This document shows, piece after piece, positions 13,361 to 26,146 of a stretch of DNA of 64,000 nucleotides. The stretch is taken from contig NC_064754.1 in NCBI RefSeq assembly GCF_011397635.1, positions 29,368,543 to 29,432,542 of the forward strand, read 5' to 3'. The stretch comes from Epinephelus fuscoguttatus (lineage: Eukaryota; Chordata; Actinopteri; Perciformes; Serranidae). A program made the translations under genes and the position numbers. The number at the start of each line of letters is the position of its first letter. Within the stretch, counting starts at the first letter, position 1. The notes under the pieces were generated by a model, which ran no database searches, had not been told where the DNA came from, and saw nothing but the letters and a program-made list of their open reading frames with translations.

Positions 13361-14518
13361 AGGAATACTCACCCACAAAATGACCATTTACATATCAGTG
13401 ACTCACCCTGTGTTACCTTGAATTCAGGAAGAAAACTTTTCTTGCCTCCACAGTGAGTGATGAAATTGAAGCCATAGGAGTTCATATTTAGCAACAAAAC
13501 TATTTCATAACATTCATTTACAAACTCTCACACAGCTGCTGCAGTAAAATCCAACTGTGTTTCAATAACCACACTATTAAGTATGCCACTATCCCAATAC
13601 ATAGTATGTCAAATGCACTATGCCAAAAATACCAGGATGTTGTAATGCATCTGGTTGCATTTTGCAGTATGCAAGCCAGCATGCTTTTCTGGTTATTATG
13701 ACCCACAGTCCTTTGCACAGTGGAAGATGCGTCACATTGACTGAGCTGCAAACAGATGGCAGCTCACTGACAGCTGACAGAAGCCACAATGACGGATGAC
13801 CAGTCAGATAGTAGTAATAATAGAAATATTAATTGTTTAAGTGAACAACATAATCATGAAGATTAACGCCAACAAAAAAATGAAAATAACAATGACAGAG
13901 AAATGTATCTGTAGGCTAATTTTACTGTTGTGAATATAAAATGTGAGAATGTATGCAGAAATAAATAACTTAAATATTAAAACTCTCTCCGTGTTGACCT
14001 CTGTCTCTATCTGGTGAGCTCAGCGAATAACTTTTTGTTTTATCTCCAAGGTAATGCATATATGAACAAGGGGGTCAAAGCTTAGGGCACAATGTTATGA
14101 TGAAGTAGTATGTCCCGATTTTCAACAGTTCATACTTTGTAAGGGCAGCTGCAGTACGTACTAAGAGTTAAAAGGATTCAGGACGCAGCTAATGGTTCAT
14201 TTATCCAGCCGTGTGCTCCGTACTTCCTAAACTCACTAATTAAAATACTTTAATGTATGATTAGCGCACCTGGGCAAGCACATGCATTTGAACTCTGCTC
14301 AAGAGCGTGAGAGTTTGTAAACAGATGTTTTTAATGGAGTTTTGCTGTTGTTAAACATGGACCCCTATGATTTCAATTCATCAAGAATTTTCTCAGTTTT
14401 TTAAATTTTCATTCATCGTGGACGCATGCAAGACAAAGAAAGTGTTCTTTGTGAATTCACCGTAACATGGGATTAGTAATTGATAAAAAAATAGTCATTT
14501 TGTGGGTGAACTATTCCT
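13361..14518. mobile_element. Non-autonomous TTAA-target DNA transposon, 1.16 kb
   Basis: Both flanks are TTAA (13357-13360 and 14519-14522). The left end reads AGGAATACTCACCCACAAAA and the right end is its inverse (TTTGTGGGTGAACTATTCCT). The subterminal regions are also complementary: around 13455-13500 (GAAATTGAAGCCATAGGAGT) and 14360-14400 (CCCCTATGATTTCAATTCAT). The target choice fits piggyBac/Kolobok-like superfamilies. There is no transposase frame. The inner part (about 13570-14175) carries further complementary segments (AATACATAGTATG near 13597; AGTACGTACTAAGAG near 14153), suggesting a nested second element. Confidence 0.8.
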
Positions 14519-14522
14519 TTAA

Positions 14523-16010
14523 ATAAGTGAGGAAATATGGATGGGAATTATAGTATCACTTTTCCTGTGCATGCTGATGAAATACATTTAGAGTTTCATT
14601 CACAAATTGTGAAAAATTGTGACTAAACATAAACACTGTACATTAGCATCTATATGACCGCTATAGATCAGAATAGAGGTGCTAATCTACAGTACAGATT
14701 AATTGATCAAAAGACTCAGATTATTGTCCTAATGAGCCAACACCAATTTCTGGACATTGATTCTTATCTGTGATTGTTCACAAAGCAGGCCCATGTTCTT
14801 TGCATGAACAGTATGGGAAACTTTTGCACCCTTCACACAGCCCAGCTGTACAAGAGTGAAGTATAACATATATATAATTGTGTGAGTTTGGTCAATGTCT
14901 TAGCTGTAAATCAGTCATTTCAGCCAATGCAGGGGATTTAGAGGGTGAAAATGGACCTGCCTTATTAGTTCCAGCGGGACACTGTAACAAGTGATTTTGC
15001 CACCTGGAACAATTCAGCTCTTTGTTCTTTCATATTTTGACCCCTATGAAGCAATGATTGCACATCCTAAATCTCAAATCCACATGCATGATAATTAAAG
15101 AGACTGAGTTTTATGAAGACCACACAATGACTCATCAAACGTGCACATTTGACTGAACCCGCAGATTAGTTCTGTCACGAGTCATTTACAGAGAATTTGA
15201 TTAGGAAGAGGAAACCTGGAGAGATGGCTGGTCTTTGTAACACTCTACTGTACATAACTCAAACTCAACTTCAGCGTCATATACATTATTTATTCTTGTG
15301 CAGAACCTTTGCTTTTTATTTCCTGAGGTGAATTCAAACGACAGAGTTTAATCAAAATATGCAGATAAATGAATCAATCCCATCCACCGACATGTTCATA
15401 TCTGTCAACATTCCCTCCTCACACAGGCAGCTGAGTTTCATATGCCAGAAAGCTCGGCAATATTTCATCATGAGATGGCTTTTTTATTCTCTCTAAGATA
15501 TTTGCCAGCTTGCTTTCTTGTCTACTCTTGTCATGGTCTTGGGTCAGCCAAGAGCAGACAATGAAAGAAGTTCTGTGTCTTGATCGTTGGGAAAGCTGTC
15601 TATTTCCCACATCTTCAGTGATACTAGACAATAATAGCCAGTGGGGAAATATGAGAAGGAATTCAAATGCCTTGAAAAAATAGTCAGTATCTTATTGTAA
15701 TTGCTGTTACACATGAATAATGACGAAAAACAAAGCCAACTTTAGACTTTCTTAGTTCTTTTTTTAGACAAAATGTGCAAAAACTGGTCTGCGTCTGTGC
15801 CTGATGATACTGTAATCATGGCTTGTTCATCTGTGATTCTTTAAGATCAGTGTTTCATTTCTGTTTGCGTGGCAGTCACTTAGAGTGAATAGCTTTGATA
15901 AATGTTCTGTTGGAGAGAGACATGTTTGTGACAGCGGAAATTAATTTTAATTTATAAAGTGCCACTGAAACAGAAAATTCGCTTTGGCACCTTTACTGAT
16001 TCATTCCTGA
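14523..16010. promoter_or_regulatory. Intergenic AT-rich block with candidate conserved non-coding sequence
   Basis: No gene or recognised repeat. The part at about 14690-15130 is complex, non-repetitive sequence with homeodomain- and POU-like words (for example CATGCATGATAATTAAAG at about 15083-15100). Conservation cannot be tested here; the call rests on composition, lack of repeat features and the position upstream of fgf8. Confidence 0.25.
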
Positions 16011-16013
16011 CTT

Positions 16014-16996
16014 ATTCTACTGTTCAAAAGTTTGAGAAATGTGATTGTTTGCATTCTTGCTGAGAGTTAGATGAGGGATTGATCCCACCCCTGGCACACT
16101 AAGCAGACAGTTGGCTGTCAGTCAATATTGGGCCATCGGTGAGCGTCTGTTAGCCTAGTTTTTGCAGTGTGCCCTGCACCTTTGGTACTAGTTGGCTTTT
16201 TTTTGGCAGATTCAGCAAGTTGAATCAATGTTGGAGATGGCGGAGCCTGAGGGTGAGAGAAATTACTCTGATTGGCAGTGCAGCTCAGTGCATGAGAAGA
16301 GAAACAAAAATGAGGAAAGTAAACAAACAGCTAAAGAGGTCGCAAGATCAAAACAAACTTGTTATACTAGGTTAGATCATTGACACTGAGCTCTTTAGCA
16401 TAAGAGGTTTTTAACTGTAATTTTTCACTTAAGCACAGTAAATATAATCTGTTATTTAAACATCAGGTTGTTCGTTAATGTGCTAACTGGCTAACTAGCG
16501 TTGTTGAATCCATCCTGTCAGTCTTCCAGCTTCTAAAACACACAGCCTGCTAGTATGGAGAATTATTTCCTCTAACTTACATGCAAGTTGGCCGTTGGCT
16601 GTAGTCTTTGCAGTGTGTTCAAGTACACATTTATGGCTGAGTCACAGGCAACACGAGGTGACACAACAGTCAGCCATCTTTGCCAAGATTTTTTTGATGT
16701 TGGCTTGGTATGTCTGGGCCTTGAGTCTACACTTGTTGCTGTAGTTTTTGTATGGATCAAAGAAATTAGCTATAATGTGCTCATTAGTGAGCTTTAGAGA
16801 TGGTGGTAGACACAGCTTTCTTTATTTATCCATTTATTTTTTTAACCTTTCGACAATCTTGATGTTAAGCTAACTGACCGCTTGCTGTAGCTTCATATTT
16901 AACGTATGGACATGACAGTGCCAGCAATTTGTCATTTAATTCTAGGCAGAAAAAGTAAATAAGTGTATTTCCCAAAATGTTGAACTATTCCTTTAA
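16014..16996. mobile_element. Degenerate DNA-transposon derivative of a common fish family
   Basis: The right end (TTTCCCAAAATGTTGAACTATTCC then TTAA at 16993-16996, in two parts) and a degenerate left end near 16016-16080 (GAGAAATGTG, then TTGCTGAGAGTTAGATGAG) match the pattern of a widespread teleost element. Internal fragments of the same kind (GCTTAGCATAAAGACTGGAA) appear at 27.8 kb and 31.2 kb. No transposase is present. Confidence 0.55.
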
Positions 16997-18150
16997 TTAC
17001 ACACAACATCTTTGCAAGTTATTATCATGAACTGATCTGCCCCTCAATCTTCATTGCTTAAAAAACTTGACTGAGAACATTTGGTTCAGTGCTGCACAGT
17101 CGATCTGTCTCCTTGACTCCACTTCAGTCTACAGCAGCCACTTACAATTTAGAAACAATTCTGTCTCTGCAAACGTAAATGGCATTCAGTTAAGGTGACC
17201 TGTCAGACATATTTGGCTAAAATTCTCCAGACTTTACATGAAAGGTTTCTCTGAAACATGATCAAAAGCTATCATTTTTTATTTTAGTTTTTTACATACC
17301 AAACTGTCTGCCGCCTCACTCCCAAGATTCTCTAGTGACCAGCTTTTCTGGCCTTTTAATGAGTTTGAGAAGAGTTGACACAGGTCCAAGTTTTGCCCCA
17401 GATCCCGACTCTTTGCCTTTTCTCCTGGTCTCCCAATGCTGCTTTTCTCATTTGGATCACAGTTTGCTAACTAATACAAAGCCCCGGTATCAGCGAATGA
17501 GGCACAAAAACAGCAATCACAGGACGCTGTGAAAAAGAAATCACAGAGAGGAACTGTTTGGCAAAGATGCACATTGGTTATTCTTAGAAGAAGAGTGACT
17601 GAATGTCTGAAAAGGCCCCAGAGCAGACTACCATTCAGTGAGAGGTATTATTCCCCCTAGCTAATGTGAGACATAAAAATACACACTCTTGCATAAGGCA
17701 GAGCCAATGGAAAGGTAGACACCATAGAAAAAAAACAGAGCCAGTTAGGAAGACGGACAGAATATGAGAGAGTGTGTGTGTATGCAGGATTGTGGAAAGA
17801 AAATGTGGGATGTTGTGATTCCCAGTGTCATCTGGTAGCAGTGTCGCTCACCGCCCAAACCTCAGAGGCTTTTCAGAAGAAAAACTCTTCAATCACCTGT
17901 TGTAATTATGCACTGCTGCATCATTGCAACAACGTGAACCACATAATGTGCCTGTAACCACTTCACCACACTTACCTTCAACTGGCTCGAGAGTGTGCTG
18001 ACAGTTTGTTCCTGGTGCGTTTGCAGGATGTCAGGGAGGATTAACGGCACACATTGTACTAATGGTTTTAAAATGACATTTTTAAAATGAGATGAAAAAT
18101 TAACAGAGAATGACAAGTGACAGGAAAATGGAAACCACTCTTAAGAGGTT
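16997..18150. other. Intergenic, no recognised feature
   Basis: AT-rich unique-looking DNA. Short open frames on both strands are not supported by composition or similarity. Confidence 0.5.
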
Positions 18151-18159
18151 AGCCTTTAT

Positions 18160-19310
18160 AGAAGATTTATAGGTTGTAACTAACCTATATTAATGTTGGC
18201 CAATTATTAACTAATGTAGTATATTAAGAACAGCTTTTGCCAGATTGTGACTAGTGTTTGTCCTCAACTAGCACTTGCTTTGTTTTCTTTGCACTTTAGC
18301 TCATCATTAACACTCCTCCAATGGACCATTTGACCTCTGACCTTCTAGAAAAAGGCGCTGGATTTGGAGCAGCAGGTATTTGTAAACAGCTTATTAGCAT
18401 TTAACTGCAGACTTGGCTTATTGCAGAAAACCTTAGAGACACATAACCATTTAAACCTACACATGACTTATTTAGTTTTGCTATAAGCCTATTAGAAAAT
18501 TTGAATCCCTTGACCTGTAATTAATGACTTATTAACATTTAGACTTAGTGGTTTATTACCATTACTAACATGGCTGGATAAACCTGTTAGAGGCCACTGT
18601 TAAGCTCCACCTTCCATCTCTCTCCTTCTGTGAAATGTGTACGTCCATATTACAACAGACAAAATAATTAACAGATGTGATGGTTTATCGCTGTTTATTA
18701 ATGACTTCCTAACATTTATAACAGCAGATGTGATGGGTTTTTTTACATTTATTAATGCCTTAGCTATATTTATAACTGTAGACTCTATGGTTTATTACTG
18801 TTTATTAATGACTTACTAACATTTATAACTGCAGACGTGATGGTTTATTACTGTTTATTAATGTCTTACTAACATTTATAACAACAGACGCGATGTTTAT
18901 TACTGTTTATTAATGACTTCCTAACATTTATAACAGCAGACTTGATGGTTTATTACTGTTTATTGATGACTTCCTAACATAACAGCAGACGCGATGGTTT
19001 ATTACTGTTTATTTATGACTTGCTAACATTTTTAACATCAGATGTGATGTTTTTTACAGTTACTAATGCCTTAACTATATTTATGACTACAGACTCTATG
19101 GTTTATTAGAACATGAGAACCTTGTTTTAATTACTTTATTAATGACTTGATATTATGAAGGAGATTTTTTACGATGTGATAACACACAAATGGATGCTAT
19201 TTATGTATTATAGATTATCTGTAAAGCATTAAAACATGATTCATTAACATTAATTACAACCTATATAAACCCCTTACAAATGGTGACTTATTAGAAAGTG
19301 GCCTGAGTGG
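18160..19310. repeat. Repeat element containing a ~54-bp minisatellite
   Basis: Between about 18640 and 19110 a unit of roughly 54 bp (GATGGTTTATTACTGTTTA, then TTAATGACTTCCTAACATTTA, then TAACAGCAGAC) is repeated about nine times with variation. A variant unit (TAATGCCTTAGCTATATTTA, GACTCTATGGTTTATTA) occurs near 18740 and again near 19060, giving a higher-order pattern. The flanks (TTTGACCTCTGACCTTCT at 18328; AACCTATATAAACCCC at 19257) recur at about 43.83 kb and 45.6 kb, so the array sits inside a dispersed element. Confidence 0.75.
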
Positions 19311-21160
19311 CCTTTTCTCCCCCAAAGAGACACCATACAGTGTAGTGTGGGTTGTTTGTACCAGCAGCTTATTACAATCCATATGTATGTTTATTGTAGG
19401 TGGTGACCTTAAGTGGCCGTAGTAATTATGACAGGTGCAAAGGAGATAGTCAGGTGATGTAGTATAACGAGCGATAAAATCAAAACAAACACAAGACTTT
19501 GATCCAGGTTCGTTGTTATGTGTGAAACCAAAAGTTAATCTTGAGCTATGTTAACTGATGTTTGTAACGTCACAATCTGAGACGCACCTTGGGTTGTATG
19601 TGGTATGAACTGTGTTATATGAATAAATTTGCCTTGCCATTGCCTTGCTTTAATGGCACATAGTCACGTAACGTCACGTAATGTGTGGTTGTAACGTTAC
19701 GTTAAGTAGCCTACGTAACATGGCAATGTGATGTTTACATACATACATAAGTTAAACATACTTATCTAAACCCAAACCATGACCTTTTTTGCTAAACCTA
19801 ACCTAACCAGTAGGGGCGCTAATTAGGAAATGGTTGTATTAGAAGGTATGAACAAACAAGTTATGTGATCCTATGAGATGGAGGACTTGTAATGTAGACA
19901 TATTCCTGACTCAGCCAATTAGAGTTATCGCACAACTTGTATAATGCACCTGCATGTCTTGTATGCAATGCTCATATAGGTTGATTTAAGCTCCATGTTA
20001 TATATGAATACAGGGATGGAGCCTTCTGTCCGTACTCTGTGTTCATTAAGCACCACCAAAAAAATTGTGGGGGCGGTGTAGGTCAAGTGAGGACATGACA
20101 GAGACATTTTAAAAATGGTAGAACAGAATGAATTGGCAATTTAGCTAAAGTGAAAAGAATTCTCCATCCACATGTCTCAGTATTTAATAGCCTCACAGAC
20201 CACCACTATGATGCTGCCTCCATTTAAAGGTACAATATTACGACCTCCTCCACTACTGCCTTTTTTTTTTCTTTTGGCTTTTGGCTCTGCGTTCTTCATG
20301 CCATCAAGGGGATGTATCTATGCCAACATGAAGAATGAATGAAAGTATTTGGGCGTTGACTGTCACAACATTTGAAATAAACGTTTCTATTTTCGTACGC
20401 AAAGGGAGTATAAATAGCCCTCAATGCCCATTTTGTTTTAATTCAAATGACGATAGAAAAGAAGAAGGTGCCTATGCTATACCTTCTAGAGTTTCTTCCA
20501 GAGTCTAATTTCTTGTTGTCATCTTAGAAATTAATTTGGACTGATGGAAAGACAGCGTGAGAGGGACAGTAATTGTGCCATTAAAATGAGGTCATCAGGG
20601 TGGGGTGTGGGGGCGGGGGTGTGGGGTGTCTGTCTACCTTTCAGTCACCCGGAGCTGCTCAGTCACACAGTGATGATGATTTGCTGAGTGTGCTGCATGT
20701 ATGAGCGAGTGTGTATGTGGCCATGTCACAGCGCCAGCGCCTGAGAAAATTGTTACGGTGAGAAAATTTGGAAAATCAAGTCAAAGTTCTTGCCACTGAA
20801 TGACGTTTGAAGTACTTACTCGTGTTCGAGCGCAGCGGAGAGCTTGAATGGCTTTTTAACTGGATGAAACGACTGTCTGGGAATGACCCCGGTGTGTAGA
20901 AGTGATTAAGGGGACCCAATTTTGCCATAACCCAAACGTGTTTGCATAACGACTTTGAGCGGTGTTCCTGGTGGTATTAAAAAGCTCTCTGTTTAAGCTT
21001 TTAACAACTGTCGAGTATAGCAGCTCTGTTTGGCTATTTCTCTTGGTAGGCTTGTTTCTGAGTATCTCAACAACAATTTCATCATTCAGTGAGTCTTAAA
21101 TTACTCATTTGCTCATGTCAGAACAGATGAAACTGAAAGAGATGAAGACAAAGGGCCCAC
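19311..21160. other. Intergenic with scattered repeat-like patches
   Basis: 19640-19870 has the style of a common fish repeat (GTCACGTAACGTCACGTAAT; later CTAAACCTAACCTAACC). The rest, including 20130-20470 and 20640-20990, is unique-looking. A G-rich stretch lies at about 20599-20630. No exon is recognised. Confidence 0.4.
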
Positions 21161-21169
21161 AGTGGCGCC

Positions 21170-21425
21170 CTCCATCAATTCCCTGTGAGGAAAGGTGTGT
21201 GTGTGTGGCGTGAAGTGCCGGCAGTGAGGTAGAAAGCCGCAAAGTTGTCGTTGGCCCAGTCGAAGTGGTCTTCCTTTCCAGCGACTTGGATGTTTCCCCC
21301 GTATTTCACCCTGTAACCCCCCACCCCGAATGGAGCGTGATTTACTGTCTTGTAAACACATAGGAAGTAGCATTGAAAATGGTTTAACAAAGTCAATAAA
21401 AGCAGACATCATTCCTGGTATCAGG
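21170..21425. promoter_or_regulatory. Candidate conserved element (or fossil exon)
   Basis: High-complexity sequence between AT-rich and pyrimidine-rich DNA. On the minus strand it reads open for 73 codons with GC-ending codons (NDNFAAFYL and GGNIQVAG are examples), which looks more coding-like than its surroundings. No family is recognised, and clear flanking splice sites were not identified. It could be a regulatory element whose open frame is accidental. Confidence 0.3.
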
Positions 21426-22150
21426 GGGTGCTGAGGGGGAGGAGGTCCGGGGTGGCTGAGGGCAGGTATACTCCCCCCCTCGCTCCTCCGTCTCTCCATC
21501 TCCGTATTTTCTCCTTGTCTGTCATCTGTGTCCTCTGTTCCTTCTCTCCTTCTTCTTTGAGTTTCTCTTTACCCTTGTTTTCATATCATCCTCTTTTTCC
21601 CTCTCACCCTCTTCTACACTCCCCCCCTCCCTCCCTCCCTCCCTCCCGCTCTCTCTCTTTCTGCCTTTTTTATTTCATGCGTTGGGCAGTGGACAGCCAG
21701 AGCAATGGCTTTAACAGACCTACCTGCAGGGCTGCTTAGGGCGGCTCTTTCATCTGGGCTCTGGAGAAAGAAGCCCCCGGCCCTGAAACAGCTGTGTAGA
21801 CCTGGGAGTGAGAGGACCATGAAAAACGCAGAGAAGAAAGAAAGGAAATTCAATGGTCCTCTGGGAATCATACCTCCCCGTGCCTCTCTCTTGCTCTTTT
21901 TCTCCTTCCCTCTTTTTCTCTCTACCTTTATCCTCCCCTCATTTTTCTTTATCTCTCTCTTGCTTGCTCATTACAGAGTTTACACATTTTCTCAGTCTTG
22001 TCTTTCAGTCTTATTCTTATCTTTATGCTCTCGCAGTTACAACTTGTCTCTATCAAACCCCAAACAGCTCAGCTTTAGATTCACATGTCTGTTACACAAC
22101 ATCTCCTCCTGCTCCCTTTCACCGCTAAATGGCCAAATTGCCTGAAAACA
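21426..22150. repeat. Pyrimidine-rich low-complexity tract
   Basis: The plus strand is strongly C/T-biased (about 21470-21670 and 21880-22030), with a (CCCT)n run at about 21622-21648. Open frames of 69-146 codons here come from composition. Confidence 0.8.
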
Positions 22151-23525
22151 AATTGAGATGCAGGGAGAAATCCTGGGCGTCAGTGAAGGTCAACCATGGA
22201 CTGAAAGAAGGCCAGGAGCAGCGCCAAACTCAGCTGTGAGAAATTTAATTCAGGAAATTAAACCTTTACAGTCTCATAATAACCTGACAAAAATGAAAAA
22301 AGTGTTGGTCTTTGCCTCTTTAATAATTTATTTAATGATTAATATTTTCTGTTTTCTGCTGTCCTAAAAGGTTTGGATTGACTGTGGCTCTGCAAGATTT
22401 CCATCTACAAAATTGTGGAAACACAAAACACTGTGCATTATTAGTAAAATTTAAAATATTTAGATGTTAATCAACATCATACTCCATCAGCACAGTGTAT
22501 AGTACATGAGTCTGTAAATCTTTAAATCAGAAAACATACAACATGTGTATGAAATAAAGCAAGCTTTCCCTTCAAATTCAATGGTAAACCATTTTAATTA
22601 TAATCATTAGACAATTAAAAACAATAAATCTTTCAGACTTGCTGCTTTGAGACCTGTATTCACTACTGCCAGTTTATTTCAATGGTTACTGCCACATAAG
22701 TCAGGCCAAAATTGCAAATACAACTAATGAGAGTACATAAAAGTGTGACATTTGGCATTATCTTACTTTATTCCTCTGCTGTGTCTATGTTTGATGAATG
22801 CTATACGAGACGTAAATGAACAGGGAGTCTGTTATGTTAGTCTCAAAACCCCCAAAGAAATACATCTCTTTGAACTGAACTAAGTTTTACAGCTAAAGTT
22901 TATTCTAGGCTAGGTGCTTGCTACATTAATAACTTCATATTGTCCATGTAAAGACATTAATTCTCATATATTATAATACATATCTATAATTTATGTCATA
23001 TACAGGTTTAAACAAAGACATATTTTGAAGATGAAGGTTAAGGAAGATATTTGTGACCTGTAGTTTGCCCCCTATTGGACTAGTTTTACTGAGGATTTCA
23101 TGAGGAACTCGTTTCTTCCCGTCATTTTCCTCTAGCTTCCTTTTCTCTTACTCTCATCTGTGTACATTTATCAAGTAGATACATAAAAGTGCACATTTTT
23201 TGCTTGTGCTAAAACATCTTTGTCTTAGTTTGTGCCTCATGAGGCAGGTTTCAATCTAATTGCGCACAGTTACGTCTCTCTATTGACTAGGCATGCAAAC
23301 ACATTGCCTCTAAACTTTGCCTCGTGTGCTTTACGAACACATATTCAGCCTCCAACAACTCCTGAGAGAAAATGTCCACCCTTTTAGCTTCCTCACTAAT
23401 AATGAGCTGCTTGACTTTCCTCACTTTCCACTAGTTTACTAGCTATCTATTTATCCAGGTACTGGATGGTTAGCAGGTCTTGTATGAGCTTATTTGCTGA
23501 AAACAGGTGCCTACGGTTTTAACGG
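22151..23525. other. Intergenic, no recognised feature
   Basis: AT-rich DNA with no convincing exon, RNA gene or intact mobile element before the LINE begins. Confidence 0.5.
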
Positions 23526-24467
23526 GGGCAAGGTTCTGTGCTTGGACCAATCCTATTTACTCTATATATGCTTCCTTTAGGTAACATCATTAGGAATCCC
23601 TCTATAAATTTCCATTATTATGCGGATGATACACAGTTGTATTTATCGATGAAGCCAGAAGAAAGTAATCAATTAACTAAACTCCATAACTGCCTTAAAG
23701 ATATAAAAACCTGGATGAGCACCAATTTCCTGATGTTAAATTCAGACAAAACTGAAGTTATTGTTCTTGGCCCCAAACAACTCAGAGACTCTTTATCTTT
23801 ATCTGATGACATAGTTTCTCTAGATGGCATTGCTCTGGCCTCTAGCACTACCGTAAGAAAACTCGGAGTAACATTTGATCAAGATTTGTCTTTTAATTCT
23901 CATTTAAAACAAACCTCACGGACTGCATTTTTTCATCTGCGTAATATTGTGAAAATTAGGCCTATCCTGACCCGAAAAGATGCAGAAAAATTGGTCCACA
24001 CTTTTGTTACCTCAAGGCTGGATTACTGTAACTCTCTATTATCAGGTAGCTCTAGTAAGTCCTTAAAAACTCTCCAGCTAATTCAGAATGCAGCGGCACA
24101 TGTACTAACAGGAACTAAGAAACAAGATCATATTTCTCCTCTTTTAGCTTCTCTGCACTGGCTCCCTGTAAAATCCAGAATTGAATTTAAAATCCTACTG
24201 TTAACTGATAAAGCTCTAAATGGTCAAGCTCTGTCATATCTTAGAGAGCTCATAGTGCCTTATTATCCCACCAGAACACTGCGCTCTGAGAACGCAGGGT
24301 TACTTGTGGTCCCTAAAGTCTCCAAAAGTAGATCAGGAGCCAGAGCCTTTAGCTATCAGGCTCCTCTCCTGTGGAATCATCTTCCTGTTACGGTCCGGGA
24401 GGCAGACACCGTCTCCACATTTAAGACGAGACTTAAGATTTTCCTCTTTGATAAAGCTTATAGTTAG
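23526..24467 (+). pseudogene. Partial ORF2 (reverse transcriptase C-terminal part) of the L2 element
   Basis: The frame is open from the truncation point to a natural stop; the nominal GTG at 23538 is not a real start. It keeps the second Asp pair of the RT active site (YADD) and the region behind it, but lacks the apurinic endonuclease and the N-terminal palm. It is not a host gene. See the LINE entry for the rest of the element. Confidence 0.9.
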
Positions 24468-24563
24468 GGCTGGCTCAGGCTTGCCATGTACCAGCTCCTA
24501 GTTAGGCTGACTTAGGCCTAGTCTGCCAGAGGACCCCCCTATAATACACCGGGCACCTTCTCT

Positions 24564-24597
<34 letters not shown>

Positions 24598-25259
24598 TTC
24601 TATTACTGCATCTTGCTAACTCGGCCATTCTGGATGTCACTAACTCGGCTTCTTCTCCGGAGCCTTTGTGCTCCACTGTCTCTCAGATTAACTCATACCG
24701 CAGCGGTGCCTGGACAGCGTGACGTGTGTGGTTGTGCTGCTGTCGTGGTCCTGCCAGATGCCTCCTGCTGCTGCTGCCATCATTAGTCATTAGTCATACT
24801 TCTACTGTTATTATACACATATGATTATTGTCACACATGTATACTGCCAGATATTAATATATACTTTCAACATATTGTACCGCAGTAACCAGAACTATAA
24901 CTATAATATTATTACTTTCATTAATGTTGTTGTAAGCTACTGTCATTACCATCTGTCCTGCATCTCTCTCTCTCTCTCTCTCTCCCTCTCTCTCTCTTTC
25001 TGTCTCATTGTGTCATACGGATTACTGTTAATTTATTATGCTGTTCTGTACGACATCTATTGCACGTCTGTCCGTCCTGGAAGAGGGATCCCTCCTCAGT
25101 TGCTCTTCCTGAGGTTTCTACCGTTTTTTCCCCGTTAAAGGGTTTTTTTGGGGAGTTTTTCCTTATCCGCTGTGAGGGTCTTAAGGACAGAGGGATGTTG
25201 TATGCTGTAAAGCCCTGTGAGGCAAACTGTGATTTGTGATATTGGGCTTTATAAATAAA

Positions 25260-25260
<1 letters not shown>

Positions 25261-25320
<60 letters not shown>
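25261..25320 (+). repeat. (ATTG)n tail of the LINE
   Basis: About 15 perfect tandem copies of ATTG end the L2 element, as expected for L2-clade 3' ends, which finish in short tandem repeats and not in poly(A). Confidence 0.95.
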
Positions 25321-25321
<1 letters not shown>

Positions 25322-25418
25322 AGTGAAATGCCTTAAAGATACAAGGCCAGCAGGGGGGAACTCTAGTGGTTGCAAAAATAAGTGTGATTGTATGTAAAGG
25401 TGATTTCATATCTATAGT

Positions 25419-26146
25419 TTGGTTTGTTTGGTCTGAACCGGGGGGAAATGATCTATTGTTGCATGTCAGTTCTGGTACGGTTGCTGAACCAACATGAAGT
25501 TCTACTGATTGACAGGTAACTTGTTGATTGGACAGTTCTGGCGACTGTTATCCTGCATCATCAGGGCCCATGTGGGGAAATCAAATTGTGGTGACTGACA
25601 TGTTTAGCACTTAAATGCTTTTGATGTGTACATTTATGTTGGTCTAAAAGAGCTCATGGAGAAATAACTGATTGTAAGCATTCTAAGTTGGCTGTTATTA
25701 GACTACAAATCAACAAATGACTAATGTAGAAACAAGATGAAGAGGAGGTGTGTATACAGTACTGATTCGAGGCTTATTACTGTGGGATCGTTCTGACTTA
25801 ATGGACTTATTAAACTGACAAAGTACACGGAGTCGGATGCAATCATGGCAGTTTAACAGGTTTATAAGGGAAAAAACTCTCTGGCTACACATATGCATTA
25901 GCATTAATAGGTTATAATTCACAGACAGATTTCACAATCAGCGGATAAATTTATTTGTAGTTTAGCTGTTGAAATCACACTAAAATCAAGTATCTGCTAT
26001 CATAAAATCCTGGTGCTGGTTCGTTTGCTTTCATATTACAAACGAACCGTATCAGAGTTTGTTTGTACTGGCTCTTCAAGAAGGTCTCTGTCCGATAGTT
26101 TTGCACCCAAGTGTGATTGCTGTGTTCAAACCTGCCCAAACAAACA
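25419..26146. mobile_element. Possible DNA transposon derivative
   Basis: The left end (TTTGGTTTGTTTGGTCTGAACC) and the right end (GTTCAAACCTGCCCAAACAAAC, as two parts) are approximately inverted. An internal palindrome GGTTCGTTTGC...ACAAACGAACC lies at about 26017-26047. The sequence style matches a dispersed fish repeat. The boundaries are uncertain. Confidence 0.4.

Larger units (their letters stand above)
23526..25320 (+). mobile_element. 5'-truncated L2-type LINE with reverse transcriptase remnant
   Basis: Truncation at about 23526 leaves the frame in QGSVLGPILFTLYMLPLG. An open frame then runs to the stop after KIFLFDKAYS (24467), about 310 codons. It contains the catalytic YADD motif (HYYADDTQLYL, near codon 30), the thumb/connection region (MLNSDKTEV; VTSRLDYCNSLLSG; LIQNAAAHVLTGT; ASLHWLPVKSRIEFKILL) and the L2-type C-terminus (APLLWNHLPVTVR). 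The 3' UTR has two CT microsatellites (24567-24594, 24963-24999), the conserved tail (GATATTGGGCTTTATAAATA) and a 3' (ATTG)n array. The lack of any stop in the retained part suggests recent insertion. The endonuclease and most of the RT are missing, so it cannot move by itself. Confidence 0.92.

Noticed and set aside
18640-19110. CRISPR-like regular repeat array
   Set aside because: The units are contiguous and diverged, with no unique spacers, in a vertebrate genome; it is a minisatellite.
21705-22145. 146-codon open frame
   Set aside because: Its second half is pure Ser/Leu/Phe-rich pyrimidine tract translation; no conserved domain.
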